A stretch of DNA of 64,000 nt. Origin: Paenibacillus oryzae (GTDB lineage Bacteria > Bacillota > Bacilli > Paenibacillales > Paenibacillaceae). The stretch covers positions 62,001-126,000 of the forward strand of contig NZ_LYPA01000032.1 of the NCBI RefSeq assembly GCF_001675045.1, written 5' to 3'. The position numbers and the translations under genes were made by a program. The notes beneath the pieces are model-generated. The model saw only the letters and a list, made by a program, of their open reading frames with translations, ran no database searches and was not told the DNA's origin. Numbering within the stretch: position 1 is the stretch's first letter; each line of letters opens with the position of its first letter. Shown in pieces: positions 27,501 to 36,264 of the stretch.

Positions 27501-27574
27501 TTCATTGGCGTCCACAATGTCGCAAGCAACATGCAGCATAACGCTAGCGAAATCCATCTTTTCTGTTTAAGCAA
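21584..27574 (-). CDS. Giant secreted SLH-anchored glycosidase with two GH43 domains
   Basis: 1996 residues. TTG start at 27574 with AAAGGAGG seven bases upstream. Signal peptide ~1-30 (cleavage near PVFA-DG). Domains in order: carbohydrate-binding-like sandwich ~48-218; FIVAR-like three-helix segment ~225-295; first GH43 ~300-660; Ig-like ~665-740; a second sandwich like the first ~743-908; LamG-like ~925-1145; two Ig-like modules ~1155-1328 (TWTSSDASVISTDGTVNRP; TWATEDGSIVTATGEVNRP); second GH43 ~1340-1640 (GLRDPSIIASPEGDKFYMIA; NTWAPEVVYDD); Big_2 ~1658-1740; Pro/Thr/Ser linker ~1741-1817; three SLH domains to the end (FADTGSHWAKEVI, then FPDGSFKPERQMSRAEFAA). It should sit on the cell wall and attack arabinoxylan, arabinan or arabinogalactan side chains. 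The two GH43 domains differ greatly and may cut different linkages. Confidence 0.9.
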   Translation of the reverse strand: MLKQKRWISLALCCMLLATLWTPMKPVFADGGDSAPSSDWTEQELKANDYILYFVNAGDATPATLEGNDKLGLYASVTEQVYGPDPVTGKQWGLVTATSGTSGGNAATKEGSLRYYNGPQVRDKALEYRFELPSDEYDVTFGFQNPWSGRSVNLLLEGVNVSGGDMAIGADGAFKEVTYRKIAVSDGMLDLRVQGPAAGTLNQYNDPLVNYLIIRKSVVVPTSDLQDKITEAEAAKGADNYSPYSLGILNDSIAAANALLTALSEPGQDYGSPDNQEKIRAAIADLAAGIAGLAVSEVYSSFKPGAVWNDTNGALIQAHGAGIIFDEKSQKYYWYGEDKTHGYLPARGVRVYSSTDLYNWQDEGLALTAIKDMDAFTNDPLISSLYAGRQDKADILNDIGIDRIIERPKVLYNAKNDNYVMWMHTDGPSETSTANYAKAEAGYAISDSPTGPFVYGKSERMDRAPEGATDNGQPNQPGMARDMTLFKDDDGTAYLVYSSEENLTMYISRLNEDYTDVVGWHKDGNVERDTEYKAEYGVDYVRVFPLAQREAPALFKYQGLYYMITSGATGWDPNVGKYTVADNLMGPWRPMRDVAPGSSTTFGSQSTHVIPVDPANGKFIYMGDRWNKNDLKNSRYVWLPIEFGQGDEIVLRWHDEWTLEDLNGMGRVEIKTELPGSTTIGQLPQLPETLVVKQGDGTDVTTPVIWTSTASAFAKPGPATLAGTLPEFGNKKIQHKLYVIPEGKAYFVHAGGANTADYQEMIELMGAENVLNGAVIDQAYNAASAPTWGHVGYNTNSNGTDSGDLFSSLRYLLSNKGDDLTYRFDVEEAKYNVYVGLYDPWAQYSNGNRKANILLNGNVMTPGYVFTSARDVLSYSNVTATAGKLELTVRRAASGNADPQISWIMITESKGTDVEPPRETPKLKLYYDFGKVEDTTVVDQAGEFDGIWRNKDKARHVEAGGTGVADFAGGSVDSYIEIPQGVLDGLQDVTVSSLVSWNSTRPAEWVFALGQNDTHYLYLTPKYNNNNNASSGARTGIATNGWRNEQSAIASSVLPTQTWKLVTVTVQGQEGKLALYIDGQPAGTGATGGFTLEQIKRTTGPSGYIGKSFYALDPYFGGKIADFQIYDGALNAAEVEALYTDYADKLDVLEGLSVSEAAEQLDAASMLGANPSKDEVRGNLSLPTTAGQGLTVTWTSSDASVISTDGTVNRPPYGGPPAIVTLTAEVSDGTHKGSKSFTFTVLPMENDRQLAEWDAAALKVNNIADVRGHLTLPTKGEHGSVITWATEDGSIVTATGEVNRPAHGSGDRTIALTATISKGSVSLTKAFGAVVRELPPQEELAGYLFSYFKGESSANGEQIYMALSNGNTALDWREMNNGQPVLTSALGEKGLRDPSIIASPEGDKFYMIATDLKIYGNNDWNRAQRSGSRSIMVWESSDLVNWSQQRMVEVAPENAGNTWAPEVVYDDVNGQYVVLWASKLYNTPDHSGDSQQRIMYATTRDFYTFSEPQVYMDYGYSIIDTTIVKDGGSVYRFTKDERDNNQGTPSGKFVFQEKGSGIFANDFELVKEAIGKGQIERGEGPTVVKSNTEDKWYLFIDEFGKQGYVPFETTDLDSGNWTKSASYHLPSSPRHGTVIPVTASQYAALSAQVPGVTPPRQDVPVTGVELEGSSVSLKAGEQAALNAVVTPANATNKGLLWSSNATDVATVDASGKVTALKAGTAVISVTTADGGFSDWSNVTVEAAPTPTTTPEPTPAPTSTTSPTPSSTTSPGSNSTPSPTASMGPSATPTASASPSPTPSPTASSTPAPTGSPSPTPTEFADTGSHWAKEVITKLTASGVLTGFPDGSFKPERQMSRAEFAAVAFRLLGLQATDTPAVFTDVAADAWYGPYINGLHTAGLVNGFPDGEFKPKDQMTREEVFVILYRGLKDKLKPIDAGANSGEHVFTDGNAVSAWAREAIKALTEAGIISGYGDGSIRPKSLITRAEVAAIVAKLME

Positions 27575-27617
27575 TGTGTTGCCTCCTTTTAATGTAATGA
27601 TCGCCCTCGCCCTTGTT

Positions 27618-27631
27618 TGTATGCGCTTCCA
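27618..27631. promoter_or_regulatory. Candidate catabolite-responsive element (cre)
   Basis: On the minus strand TGGAAGCGCATACA, 12 of 14 matching the ideal TGTAAGCGCTTACA and keeping the CG core. It lies 44 bases before the giant GH43 start. CcpA-mediated repression in the presence of glucose is inferred. Confidence 0.5.
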
Positions 27632-27925
27632 CGTTGTTTAGCAGAACGTCACAACGAATGATAACGAATCCTTTCTGGTCTCGCAACTGAAGAATATCTA
27701 CGCGAATGAACTGGAGCAAACCAGGGATTTTCCGGCCAAAAACGCAAGAAATTTCATTGAAGCTTGAATTGTTCATAGTTCATTCTGAGCATACCGAGAC
27801 TATGGGCATGGCCGTGAAGAAGGCCTATTTCCCGAGTGAACAATATCATACGGTGTGAACTGGTCAGGCATTCCCTGGCAAGCGGCTCACTACAGCTTTT
27901 GCGGGAATCCCGAGCAGCACAAAAA

Positions 27926-27974
27926 AGCCTCGATTCCCGGCTTGTTCAAAAAGAACCCGTCAGAAATCGAGGCT
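27926..27974 (-). terminator. Terminator of the GH51 gene
   Basis: On the minus strand AGCCTCGATTT pairs with an AATCGAGGCT arm and is followed by TTTTTTGTGC. It lies ~130 bases past the GH51 stop, after the tandem repeat. Confidence 0.75.
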
Positions 27975-27993
27975 ATTGCTTATCCGTTCAAAC

Positions 27994-28097
27994 TCAAAAT
28001 AATCCGTCCGTTTACGTTCAACATAATCTGTTTATGTTCAAGATAATCTGTTTGTGCTCAAATTAAACTGTTTATGCTCAAGTTAATCTGTGTCCGT
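27994..28097. repeat. 20-bp tandem repeat in the GH51 3' untranslated region
   Basis: Units begin at 27994, 28018, 28038, 28058 and 28078. Consensus TCAAGATAATCTGTTTATGT; the first unit has four extra bases. The array starts 10 bases after the GH51 stop and ends before its terminator. Confidence 0.85.
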
Positions 28098-28106
28098 CGG
28101 GGCTAA

Positions 28107-29813
<1,707 letters not shown>

Positions 29814-29840
29814 CTAAGCAGTATGGCCGGCATATGAAAA

Positions 29841-29940
29841 GTCCTCCCGATCTCAATTGCTCCGGACTTCCTTGTATGGCGTTCTTCCGACTTCAATTGC
29901 TCCGGATTTCCTTGTATGGCGCGCTTCCCGATGTTGCTTG
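29841..29940. repeat. 40-bp direct repeat derived from family 2
   Basis: TCAATTGCTCCGGA recurs at 29852 and 29892, each followed by an almost identical CTTCCTTGTATGGCG. The sequence resembles the inner part of the family-2 repeat. Confidence 0.6.
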
Positions 29941-30092
29941 TAGCCTGGTGAATGAGGCTCATCGCAGGAAATGTCTCCGGCAGATCGTAGAAAGAAACTC
30001 GTTGAAGTATGCTCGACGATGAGAGCACATCACTAATCACTCACCGTTGGCAGCACATCACTGACTGATCACTCGTCGATGAAAGCACATTC

Positions 30093-30279
30093 TGCCGGAC
30101 ATTTATGTCCGTCAGCTCCCTGAAATGCTGGAATTCTGTTTTCTAACGGAAGCGAATGTCCATTATGGGGGAAAAAAGCTCTAAATCACGCTCAAAAACT
30201 TCTGTAACGGACATTCGTTTCCGTTAAAAGACGAGTTGACTCCAAAATCCAGCTCTAACGGTCATTTATGTCCGACGCA
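30093..30279. repeat. Palindrome-ladder repeat, copy C
   Basis: Palindromes start at 30093 (TGCCGGACATTTATGTCCGT), 30144, 30205 and 30256, spaced 51/61/51 bp as in copies A and B. The sequence between palindromes has diverged but the geometry is kept. Confidence 0.8.
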
Positions 30280-30469
30280 TGTTGTTCATGTCACCCTCTA
30301 TACATCGCTTATTCCTTGCATTGCACAATCACTACATTGCACCATCGTACCACCGTACATTTGATTTGATACATCGCATCATCGCACAACATTCAAACTA
30401 AACAACTCTTAACACTGCGCGTAGGAGCGATTGTCCCATTATCGCATTAACTGCCTGAAGGAGCTCATT

Positions 30470-31378
30470 ATGTATCTGACAACAAACACGGAGTCGCTGG
30501 CCGTCTATGAAGCGCTGGCTAGCGAAATACGCCTCAAAATTATAGACCTGTTATACATTAAGGAAATGTCCATCAAGGAGCTGGCGGCCAAGCTTTATCT
30601 CAGCAACGCCGTTGTCAGCAGCCACGTGGGCAAGCTGGAGAAAGCCGGCGTCGTTGGCAGCGAAATGAGGCGCATCAATGGAGGTACTTATAAATTCTGC
30701 TTCGTGACAACCGAATTTATGCAAATCAAGCTTTCTCCGCCGGCAACAGATATCAATGTCAAGGAGCTGTCAATCCCGGTGGGTCATTATACAGAGCTTG
30801 AAGCGTCGCCGACCTGCGGCATTTCCACGACGGAGCGGTTGATCGGACATTACGACGATCCTGTCAGCTTCCTTGACCCCGAACGGGTTCACGCCGGCAT
30901 TTTGTGGTTTGCGAGAGGGTATGTAGAATATCGCATTCCTAATTATCTGCTGGGCGATCAATCTCTGAAGGAGCTTGAGATATCTATGGAAATTGGTTCG
31001 GAAGCGCCCGAAATTAATGAGCATTGGCCTTCCGACATTTCCTTTTCGCTGGATGGAAAGCCTGTTGGTATCTGGACCAGTCCGGGCGATTTTGGCGAGC
31101 AGCGCGGCCGCTTGACCCCGCTATGGTGGAATCCGAATGTCAATCAATATGGCATGCTGAAGGTTCTTCGTCTTAACCCGCACGGAGCCTTTATCGACGG
31201 CATGAAAATATCCGAAGCAACGGTCGACATACTGGACCCTGGAGCTACCTATTGGACATTGCGGATCAGTGCCGAGGACCTCAAAAAAGGACGGGGCGGT
31301 CTGACGCTCTACGGACGGGGTTTTGGCAACTACGAGCAGGATTTGTTAATCCGAATGCGCTACACGGAGCGGAGCTAG
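30470..31378 (+). CDS. ArsR-type transcriptional regulator with large C-terminal domain
   Basis: 302 residues from the ATG at 30470 (AAGGAGCTC upstream; the earlier TTG has no site). An N-terminal winged helix-turn-helix at ~10-85 includes IRLKIIDLLYIKEMSIKELA and LYLSNAVVSSHVGKLEKAGV. The C-terminal ~200 residues are beta-rich (WFARGYVEYRIPNYLL; LTLYGRGFGNYEQDLLIRMR) and might bind a sugar. No metal-binding Cys motif is seen. It faces away from the GH51 gene, so it is probably a local regulator of arabinose-side-chain use; this is inferred from position. Confidence 0.8.
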   Translation: MYLTTNTESLAVYEALASEIRLKIIDLLYIKEMSIKELAAKLYLSNAVVSSHVGKLEKAGVVGSEMRRINGGTYKFCFVTTEFMQIKLSPPATDINVKELSIPVGHYTELEASPTCGISTTERLIGHYDDPVSFLDPERVHAGILWFARGYVEYRIPNYLLGDQSLKELEISMEIGSEAPEINEHWPSDISFSLDGKPVGIWTSPGDFGEQRGRLTPLWWNPNVNQYGMLKVLRLNPHGAFIDGMKISEATVDILDPGATYWTLRISAEDLKKGRGGLTLYGRGFGNYEQDLLIRMRYTERS

Positions 31379-31409
31379 ACAGACAGAGCTAGACAGACAG
31401 AGCTAGATA
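31373..31409. repeat. 14-bp tandem repeat across a stop codon
   Basis: AGCTAGACAGACAG occurs twice plus a partial third unit. The regulator's TAG stop is in the first unit. Confidence 0.7.
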
Positions 31410-31586
31410 GGAATGCCCCGAGAATGACTACTCACTGTTGCCGTTCCATACAAACCAAGCAAAGCCAATGCTTGTTCTGCGCCAAGTGTGACGGCCGTTC
31501 TTTTTTCTTAAGCGCTAAAGTGTTAAACTTCTAAGGGAAATAAAAAGGCTACAAAAGGGATTTAGAAATGAGGAGGAGTTAAAGAG

Positions 31587-32816
31587 ATGCCAGCAATTGC
31601 AGATTTACAAAAGTATGCCGATCTGATCGTCAGAACGGCGGTTAACATTCAACCGGGGCAAGAGCTTTGGATTAATGCCCCTATCCATATTCCGGAGCTT
31701 GTCCGTCTGGTCGTCAAACGCGCCTACGAGGTAGGTGCAAAGCACGTTCATGTAGAATGGCGCGACGAGGAAGTTACAAAATTGATGTATAACCTTGCGC
31801 CTGATGAAGCCTTTCAGGAATACCCATCCTGGCGCGTACAGGGAATGAATGAAATCGCGGAGCGCGGCGGAGCTTATTTGCTGATCAAATCCGACGATCC
31901 CGAGCTGCTCAAAGGCGTCGATCCCAAGCGCATCGCCGATTATTCCCGTGTTTCCTCGGCCGCGCTCGTCAATTGGCGTACCTATACGTCCTCCAAAAGA
32001 GTATCCTGGTCCATCGTGGCAGCCCCATCTGACAACTGGGCCAAGCTTGTATTCCCTGAGCTGGATAAGGATGCCGCCGTGGAGGCCTTGTGGGAAGCGA
32101 TCTTCAAGGCCGTCCGCGTCAAGCTGGATGACCCGGTCGCGGCATGGGAGGAGCACAATACTACGCTGCTCGCCAAACGCGCTTATCTGAACGCCAAGCA
32201 ATACAAAAAACTCCACTATCGCGCTCCCGGCACGGATCTTGTTATTGGTCTGCCCAAAAATCACAACTGGAACGGCGGCATTTCCAAAAACGAGCGTGGC
32301 GGAACGTTTAACCCCAACATACCGACGGAGGAGGTTTACACCGCGCCTCATAAGGATGAAACAAACGGCATAGTGAGCAGTACCAAACCGCTCAGCTACC
32401 AAGGCAACCTTATTGAAAACTTCAGTCTCGTTTTTCAAAACGGGCGGGTTATAGATTTCAAAGCCGAAAAAGGCTATGACTCCTTGAAGGAGATGCTGGA
32501 TCTGGACGGCACCTCCCGTTATCTGGGAGAAGCGGCTCTTGTTCCGCATCGTTCTCCCATCTCGGATGCCAACATCATTTTCTTCAATACTCTGTTTGAC
32601 GAAAATGCATCCAACCATCTGGCTCTGGGCAACGCGTACCCAACCTGCGTGGAGGGCGGCGCGGCCATGTCCAAGGAGGAGCTGCAACAAGCCGGACTTA
32701 ACCAAAGCTTCCTGCATGTCGATTTCATGATCGGCTCCGCCGAGATGGATATCGACGGAATTACCGAAGACGGTAAAGTCGAGCCGGTCTTCCGCAAGGG
32801 CAACTGGGCGTTTTAA
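31587..32816 (+). CDS. M29-family metal-dependent aminopeptidase
   Basis: 409 residues, the normal length for AmpS/PepS/T-type enzymes. Cytoplasmic. Metal-ligand neighbourhoods of the family are present: GTFNPNIPTEEVYTAPHKDE, YLGEAALVPHRSPIS, DENASNHLALGNAY and FLHVDFMIGS. It removes N-terminal amino acids from peptides, probably using two divalent metal ions. GAGGAGGAG precedes the ATG. It stands alone, with its own terminator. Confidence 0.92.
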   Translation: MPAIADLQKYADLIVRTAVNIQPGQELWINAPIHIPELVRLVVKRAYEVGAKHVHVEWRDEEVTKLMYNLAPDEAFQEYPSWRVQGMNEIAERGGAYLLIKSDDPELLKGVDPKRIADYSRVSSAALVNWRTYTSSKRVSWSIVAAPSDNWAKLVFPELDKDAAVEALWEAIFKAVRVKLDDPVAAWEEHNTTLLAKRAYLNAKQYKKLHYRAPGTDLVIGLPKNHNWNGGISKNERGGTFNPNIPTEEVYTAPHKDETNGIVSSTKPLSYQGNLIENFSLVFQNGRVIDFKAEKGYDSLKEMLDLDGTSRYLGEAALVPHRSPISDANIIFFNTLFDENASNHLALGNAYPTCVEGGAAMSKEELQQAGLNQSFLHVDFMIGSAEMDIDGITEDGKVEPVFRKGNWAF

Positions 32817-32840
32817 GGGTGTTAATTAAAATAGCAAAGG

Positions 32841-32883
32841 GCCTTCTATTCCACCTGTATAGTGGTTTAGAAGGCTTTTTTAT
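32841..32883 (+). terminator. Terminator of the aminopeptidase gene
   Basis: GCCTTCTA-TT-CCAC pairs with GTGG-TT-TAGAAGGC and is followed by TTTTTTATTT. Confidence 0.9.
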
Positions 32884-33024
32884 TTCAATAGGCACCTTTA
32901 TTGGCAAGATTGTGAGTGATATTGTATGGAAAATCAAAAATGTATAACACATTACAGAACTTTCTCCTTATTGACGATATAATCAGTACAACAAACACAA
33001 AGTGAAGGTTGGGGGCCACTGATT

Positions 33025-33645
33025 ATGAAGAAAAAACAAATATTGACCAAAATGGGATTGACCATGCTCGGAGTTGTGATCGGAACCGGAATTATGATGA
33101 ACGATCAAGCGTATACAGCTGTAAAAGGGGTCTTCAGCGACGGAGGCACAAAAAATATGATCGGCTTTAACAATGTATATGGATTTGGCGGCAATGTCTC
33201 GCTTGGTGCCATTGATATCGAAACCGCACTTATGATGGTGCAGCAGCAGCGCAGCCAGCTTTTGGAACAACAGTTAAAAACACAACTCGAAGCAGTCCAA
33301 GATCGCAACAAGTACATTGCGGAGCTGAATCTTCTATTGAACCAGGTAACGACCGCCATGATAAATCCAATAAACGGAAATTACAGTCTGGATGCCGCCA
33401 TCCAAAATTCCTTGCTGGAGAAAGGCGTACCCCTACAGAAGAAAAGCATGTATAGCATGGCCGAAATGAATGCAATAATTGAAAGGCTTAAATCACTCAT
33501 CGATTCTAATAACAGTTCACAGCAAATGGACATGTTGCGTATGCAGAGTTTGACAAACAAACGGAATGAAGCTTTTGACCTGATGACCAATTTCATCAAA
33601 AAAATGCAGGATTCCAGAAGCTCCATTATCGGCAATATGCGTTAA
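33025..33645 (+). CDS. Secreted or membrane-tethered coiled-coil protein, unknown
   Basis: 206 residues. The hydrophobic N-terminus (~10-25, MGLTMLGVVIGTGIMM) is a signal peptide or anchor. A Gly/Asn-rich stretch (GFNNVYGFGGNVSLG) leads into long helices with heptad character (~65-110, MMVQQQRSQLLEQQLKTQLE; and ~145-206). No cysteines, no recognised domain. The upstream GGTTGGGGG is rather distant from the ATG. It is followed by a family-1 hairpin element and then the cyclic-nucleotide/PrsW gene. A structural or assembly role is only a guess. Confidence 0.65.
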   Translation: MKKKQILTKMGLTMLGVVIGTGIMMNDQAYTAVKGVFSDGGTKNMIGFNNVYGFGGNVSLGAIDIETALMMVQQQRSQLLEQQLKTQLEAVQDRNKYIAELNLLLNQVTTAMINPINGNYSLDAAIQNSLLEKGVPLQKKSMYSMAEMNAIIERLKSLIDSNNSSQQMDMLRMQSLTNKRNEAFDLMTNFIKKMQDSRSSIIGNMR

Positions 33646-33712
33646 TAATTTTTCGTTCAGACACAGCACAATTCTGTTATAATCAGGCTGACTATCTGTG
33701 ACAAAGCAGCAC

Positions 33713-33932
33713 GGGGCTGTCCGAAAAGTCAAATGGAACGAATAACTATTCAGCAGAGAGGACCGGACGGGAAAGGGTGTCTTGAGGGCGAGTTTTTTTG
33801 TCCGCTTTTATCACTAAAAACAGGATCAAAATAAAGCGGACAAATAGGTTTGAGCTTCCAAGACACCCTTTTCCGGGAGGGACCGGTTTTGCTGAATAGT
33901 TATTCACCGTAATAGACTTTTCGGATAGCCCC
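33713..33932 (-). mobile_element. MITE-like hairpin element, family 1, copy 2
   Basis: 220 bp, ends GGGGCTGTCCGAAAAGTC and GACTTTTCGGATAGCCCC. Orientation is opposite to copies 1 and 3. The inner stem is GTCCGCTTT against AAAGCGGAC. It ends 22 bases before the cyclic-nucleotide/PrsW start codon, so it occupies that gene's promoter or leader. Confidence 0.85.
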
Positions 33933-33954
33933 GTTCTTTTATGGAGAGATGATT

Positions 33955-35805
33955 ATGACGGATATTGTATCCTTTTTGAAACGCAATCCATTGCTGCGCG
34001 GCGTGCCAGACGCGGAGCTTGCCAGTGCGGCCGCGATAATGGAGATTCAACAATTGCACGATGGAGAACGTTTTATCACAGAGGGAGAGGTCGGGGATTG
34101 CTGCTATTTTATTATGAGCGGTCAAGCTCTGGTTTCTTCGCGCAATTTAATTGGTCGTCCTGTTATTCTCGGCGTCCTCGGAGAAGGCGCCTTGGTCGGG
34201 GAAATTGCTTTACTCTTGGATGAGACGAGAAGTGCAGATATTAAAGCGTTGGGCGAGCTTACGCTTCTGCGACTAGGAGCTGCTCCATTTTATCGCTTGG
34301 CCGAAGCAAGTCCCCTTTTCTATGAAAGCTTATTGTTTTCGGCGCGTATACGCCAGGTTCATGGGCTGCTTCGCAAAGCAACCATCTGGTCATCCATTGC
34401 AGATGCGGAGCTTCGAGGCTTGGCTGAAGTCACGTCCAGACAACAAGTATCCAAGGGAGATATTATTGTAGCCCAAGGTGAACAGGCCAATTCGCTTTAT
34501 ATGATTGCCAGCGGCAAATTTCAAGCCATTAGTTCGGGACGAAAAAAAGCCATTTTGGGAAGCGGGGATTGCTTCGGCGAAGGCGATCTCCTGTTAAATA
34601 AAAATTGCAGCGGAACAGTGACGGCCCTGGAGGACGGGGAACTCCTGCTTATGGGCAAGGAAGAGTTTCATTACATTTTGCAGCAATACGAGCAGGTTCA
34701 GCGACTTTTTCTGGAGCTTGTCAACATTCGCTATGCCGATGCCGATGACGCTATGGCGGGCAATCCTCTGCTGGACGAGAAGGATGAGAAGCCTGTTGAG
34801 CCTGAAAAAAAATCCGAGACCATTAAAAGCGATGCCTGGATAAACGTGCTTTTTATCCTTGGAGGCTTGTTTATTGCTTCTACGGCTCTCGCCATATGGC
34901 TCAAGCATCCGATATGGGTGGGAGCCTCTCTCCTATTTGGCAGCGTGACAGGTCCTGTAGCCTTTGTCTCGTACATCAGAAGCTCACAATTGCTTGGTTA
35001 TCGGATCAGTCGGCTGGCACAAGTATTTGTGCTTTCAGCCTTTACCACCGTGCCATTGGCATGGCTGATCCAGAGCCGGCTTTTATTCGCTGGCGGCGCC
35101 TGGCTGGCTCATTCCGGGCCTATTATGGAACCAATCGCCGTCAGCATTATCGAGGAAGGGCTAAAGCTGCTGCTGTGCATCCTGATTCTTCGCAGCGGAA
35201 AGCATCGCTTCCTGATGGACGCCGTCGTATTCGGCGCTGCTGTAGGTATGGGATTTGCCGCTGCAGAAAGCCTCTGGTACGGCTGGAATTACCTGCAGCA
35301 AGGCACAGCCTCCGACATGCTCGCCGTGATGTGGGTACGCGCCTTGCTGTCTCCTTTTGGGCACGGCACCTGGACGGCCATAGGTTCTGCCGGATTGTGG
35401 TTCGGTCTTAAAAACAGAGTCCGCCCAACATCACGACAGGCCGTTAGCCGAAACTCTGTTGCTACGCTGCTCCTGCTGGCGACAAGCCTGTTGCTGCATG
35501 CCTTGTGGAACAGCAGCTTTATGGAAGGAGCTTTACGTATACCAGGCATGCTTCTTATTGGAGCAGCCGGCTTGTTTATCCTCTTCCGGCTTTTGAACAG
35601 AGGCGTGCGGGATGAGAGCGCCGCTCTGAATACACTAAACCCATCGTTTGACGCGCAGTATCCTGAGCAAGCGGCCCTTCTGGAAAAGCTGGATGCTGCC
35701 TCCTCGCCCCAGCCCGCTCTTAGATGCGAGGCCTGCGGAACGCTTGCGCCCAGTCAGCTAAGCTATTGCGCCCGATGCGGACAGGCGCTGCGTTCCAGCC
35801 CATGA
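33955..35805 (+). CDS. Two cyclic-nucleotide-binding domains fused to a PrsW-type membrane protease and zinc ribbon
   Basis: 616 residues from the ATG at 33955 (GGAG eight bases upstream; the ATG at 33949 is too close). Residues ~5-115 and ~125-245 are cNMP-binding beta-rolls (LVGEIALLLDETRSADI; GSGDCFGEGDLLLN). An acidic linker is followed by about eight membrane helices (~285-560) with PrsW-family motifs: EExxK in IIEEGLKLLLC (~399), the Glu in FAAAESLWY (~437), His in SPFGHGTW (~469) and His in LLLHALWN (~513). The C-terminus is a zinc ribbon, CEACG...CARCG. PrsW proteases cut membrane proteins, classically an anti-sigma factor. Here nucleotide binding in the cytoplasm could gate the protease. 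Domain calls are firm; the coupled function is inference. Confidence 0.85.
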   Translation: MTDIVSFLKRNPLLRGVPDAELASAAAIMEIQQLHDGERFITEGEVGDCCYFIMSGQALVSSRNLIGRPVILGVLGEGALVGEIALLLDETRSADIKALGELTLLRLGAAPFYRLAEASPLFYESLLFSARIRQVHGLLRKATIWSSIADAELRGLAEVTSRQQVSKGDIIVAQGEQANSLYMIASGKFQAISSGRKKAILGSGDCFGEGDLLLNKNCSGTVTALEDGELLLMGKEEFHYILQQYEQVQRLFLELVNIRYADADDAMAGNPLLDEKDEKPVEPEKKSETIKSDAWINVLFILGGLFIASTALAIWLKHPIWVGASLLFGSVTGPVAFVSYIRSSQLLGYRISRLAQVFVLSAFTTVPLAWLIQSRLLFAGGAWLAHSGPIMEPIAVSIIEEGLKLLLCILILRSGKHRFLMDAVVFGAAVGMGFAAAESLWYGWNYLQQGTASDMLAVMWVRALLSPFGHGTWTAIGSAGLWFGLKNRVRPTSRQAVSRNSVATLLLLATSLLLHALWNSSFMEGALRIPGMLLIGAAGLFILFRLLNRGVRDESAALNTLNPSFDAQYPEQAALLEKLDAASSPQPALRCEACGTLAPSQLSYCARCGQALRSSP

Positions 35806-35847
35806 TCTTTTGATAGCATACGGCTTCCTTTTATTTCACAGCAAAAA

Positions 35848-35883
35848 GCCGGACGGTTAAGGGGTACTCCCCGTCCGCCCGGC
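35848..35883. terminator. Bidirectional terminator
   Basis: The stem GCCGGACGG with CCGTCCGCCCGGC-type pairing encloses GGGGTACTCCCC. Plus side: CTATTTGTTTTT; minus side: TTTTTGC. It serves the PrsW fusion gene and the convergent small gene. Confidence 0.8.
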
Positions 35884-35921
35884 CTATTTGTTTTTAATCG
35901 AGTCACCTTACAAGTCCGTTC

Positions 35922-36221
35922 CTACTCGACTCCGTCTACAAAATTTTTGTCATAATGCTTGTCGCCCTTGTGCTCCAGATCATTTAACGTTTTTTCAAGC
36001 GTCAATATGATTTGCTCCTTCACTTCCGCAAGCGTATTGTAGAACAATGCTTCCTCGCTACCCACGATCTTTACGCCGCTTATCGCCTGCATGGAGCTGT
36101 AGCGACGATGTTGATCCGCCAAATCGTCCAAAGCGCCGAGCGTATGCTTCGCCTGAAGGAATAAATCTCTGTGATGCTGTTCACTCAACCGATCCTCTAA
36201 CTGTTTCAGTCGCGTATACAT
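35922..36221 (-). CDS. Small helical protein, unknown function
   Basis: 99 residues from the ATG at 36221 (CGGGAG nine bases upstream; an ATG three codons earlier would overlap the site). Soluble, charged and mainly helical (YTRLKQLEDRLSEQHHRDL; EVKEQIILTLEKTLNDLEH), possibly coiled-coil. No cysteines, no membrane helix. Convergent with the PrsW fusion gene and sharing its terminator. No family recognised. Confidence 0.6.
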   Translation of the reverse strand: MYTRLKQLEDRLSEQHHRDLFLQAKHTLGALDDLADQHRRYSSMQAISGVKIVGSEEALFYNTLAEVKEQIILTLEKTLNDLEHKGDKHYDKNFVDGVE

Positions 36222-36264
36222 ATAGGCCATCTCCCGTCTTCACGCTTTGTTCTGAATAGTGAGT

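Larger units (their letters stand above)
27575..28106. other. 532-bp intergenic region between the giant GH43 gene and GH51
   Basis: Holds the candidate cre site (27618-27631), the GH51 terminator (27926-27974) and the 20-bp tandem repeat (27994-28097). An in-frame minus-strand stretch over 27567-27776 is open but has no start site or recognisable product. Confidence 0.6.

Noticed and set aside
27994..28097. Possible CRISPR array
   Set aside because: Units are adjacent 20-bp tandem copies without spacers, and no cas genes occur in the window. The same applies to the other tandem repeats and to the palindrome ladders.
31605..32717. 370-codon minus-strand frame
   Set aside because: Antisense to the well-supported M29 aminopeptidase; a by-product of codon bias.
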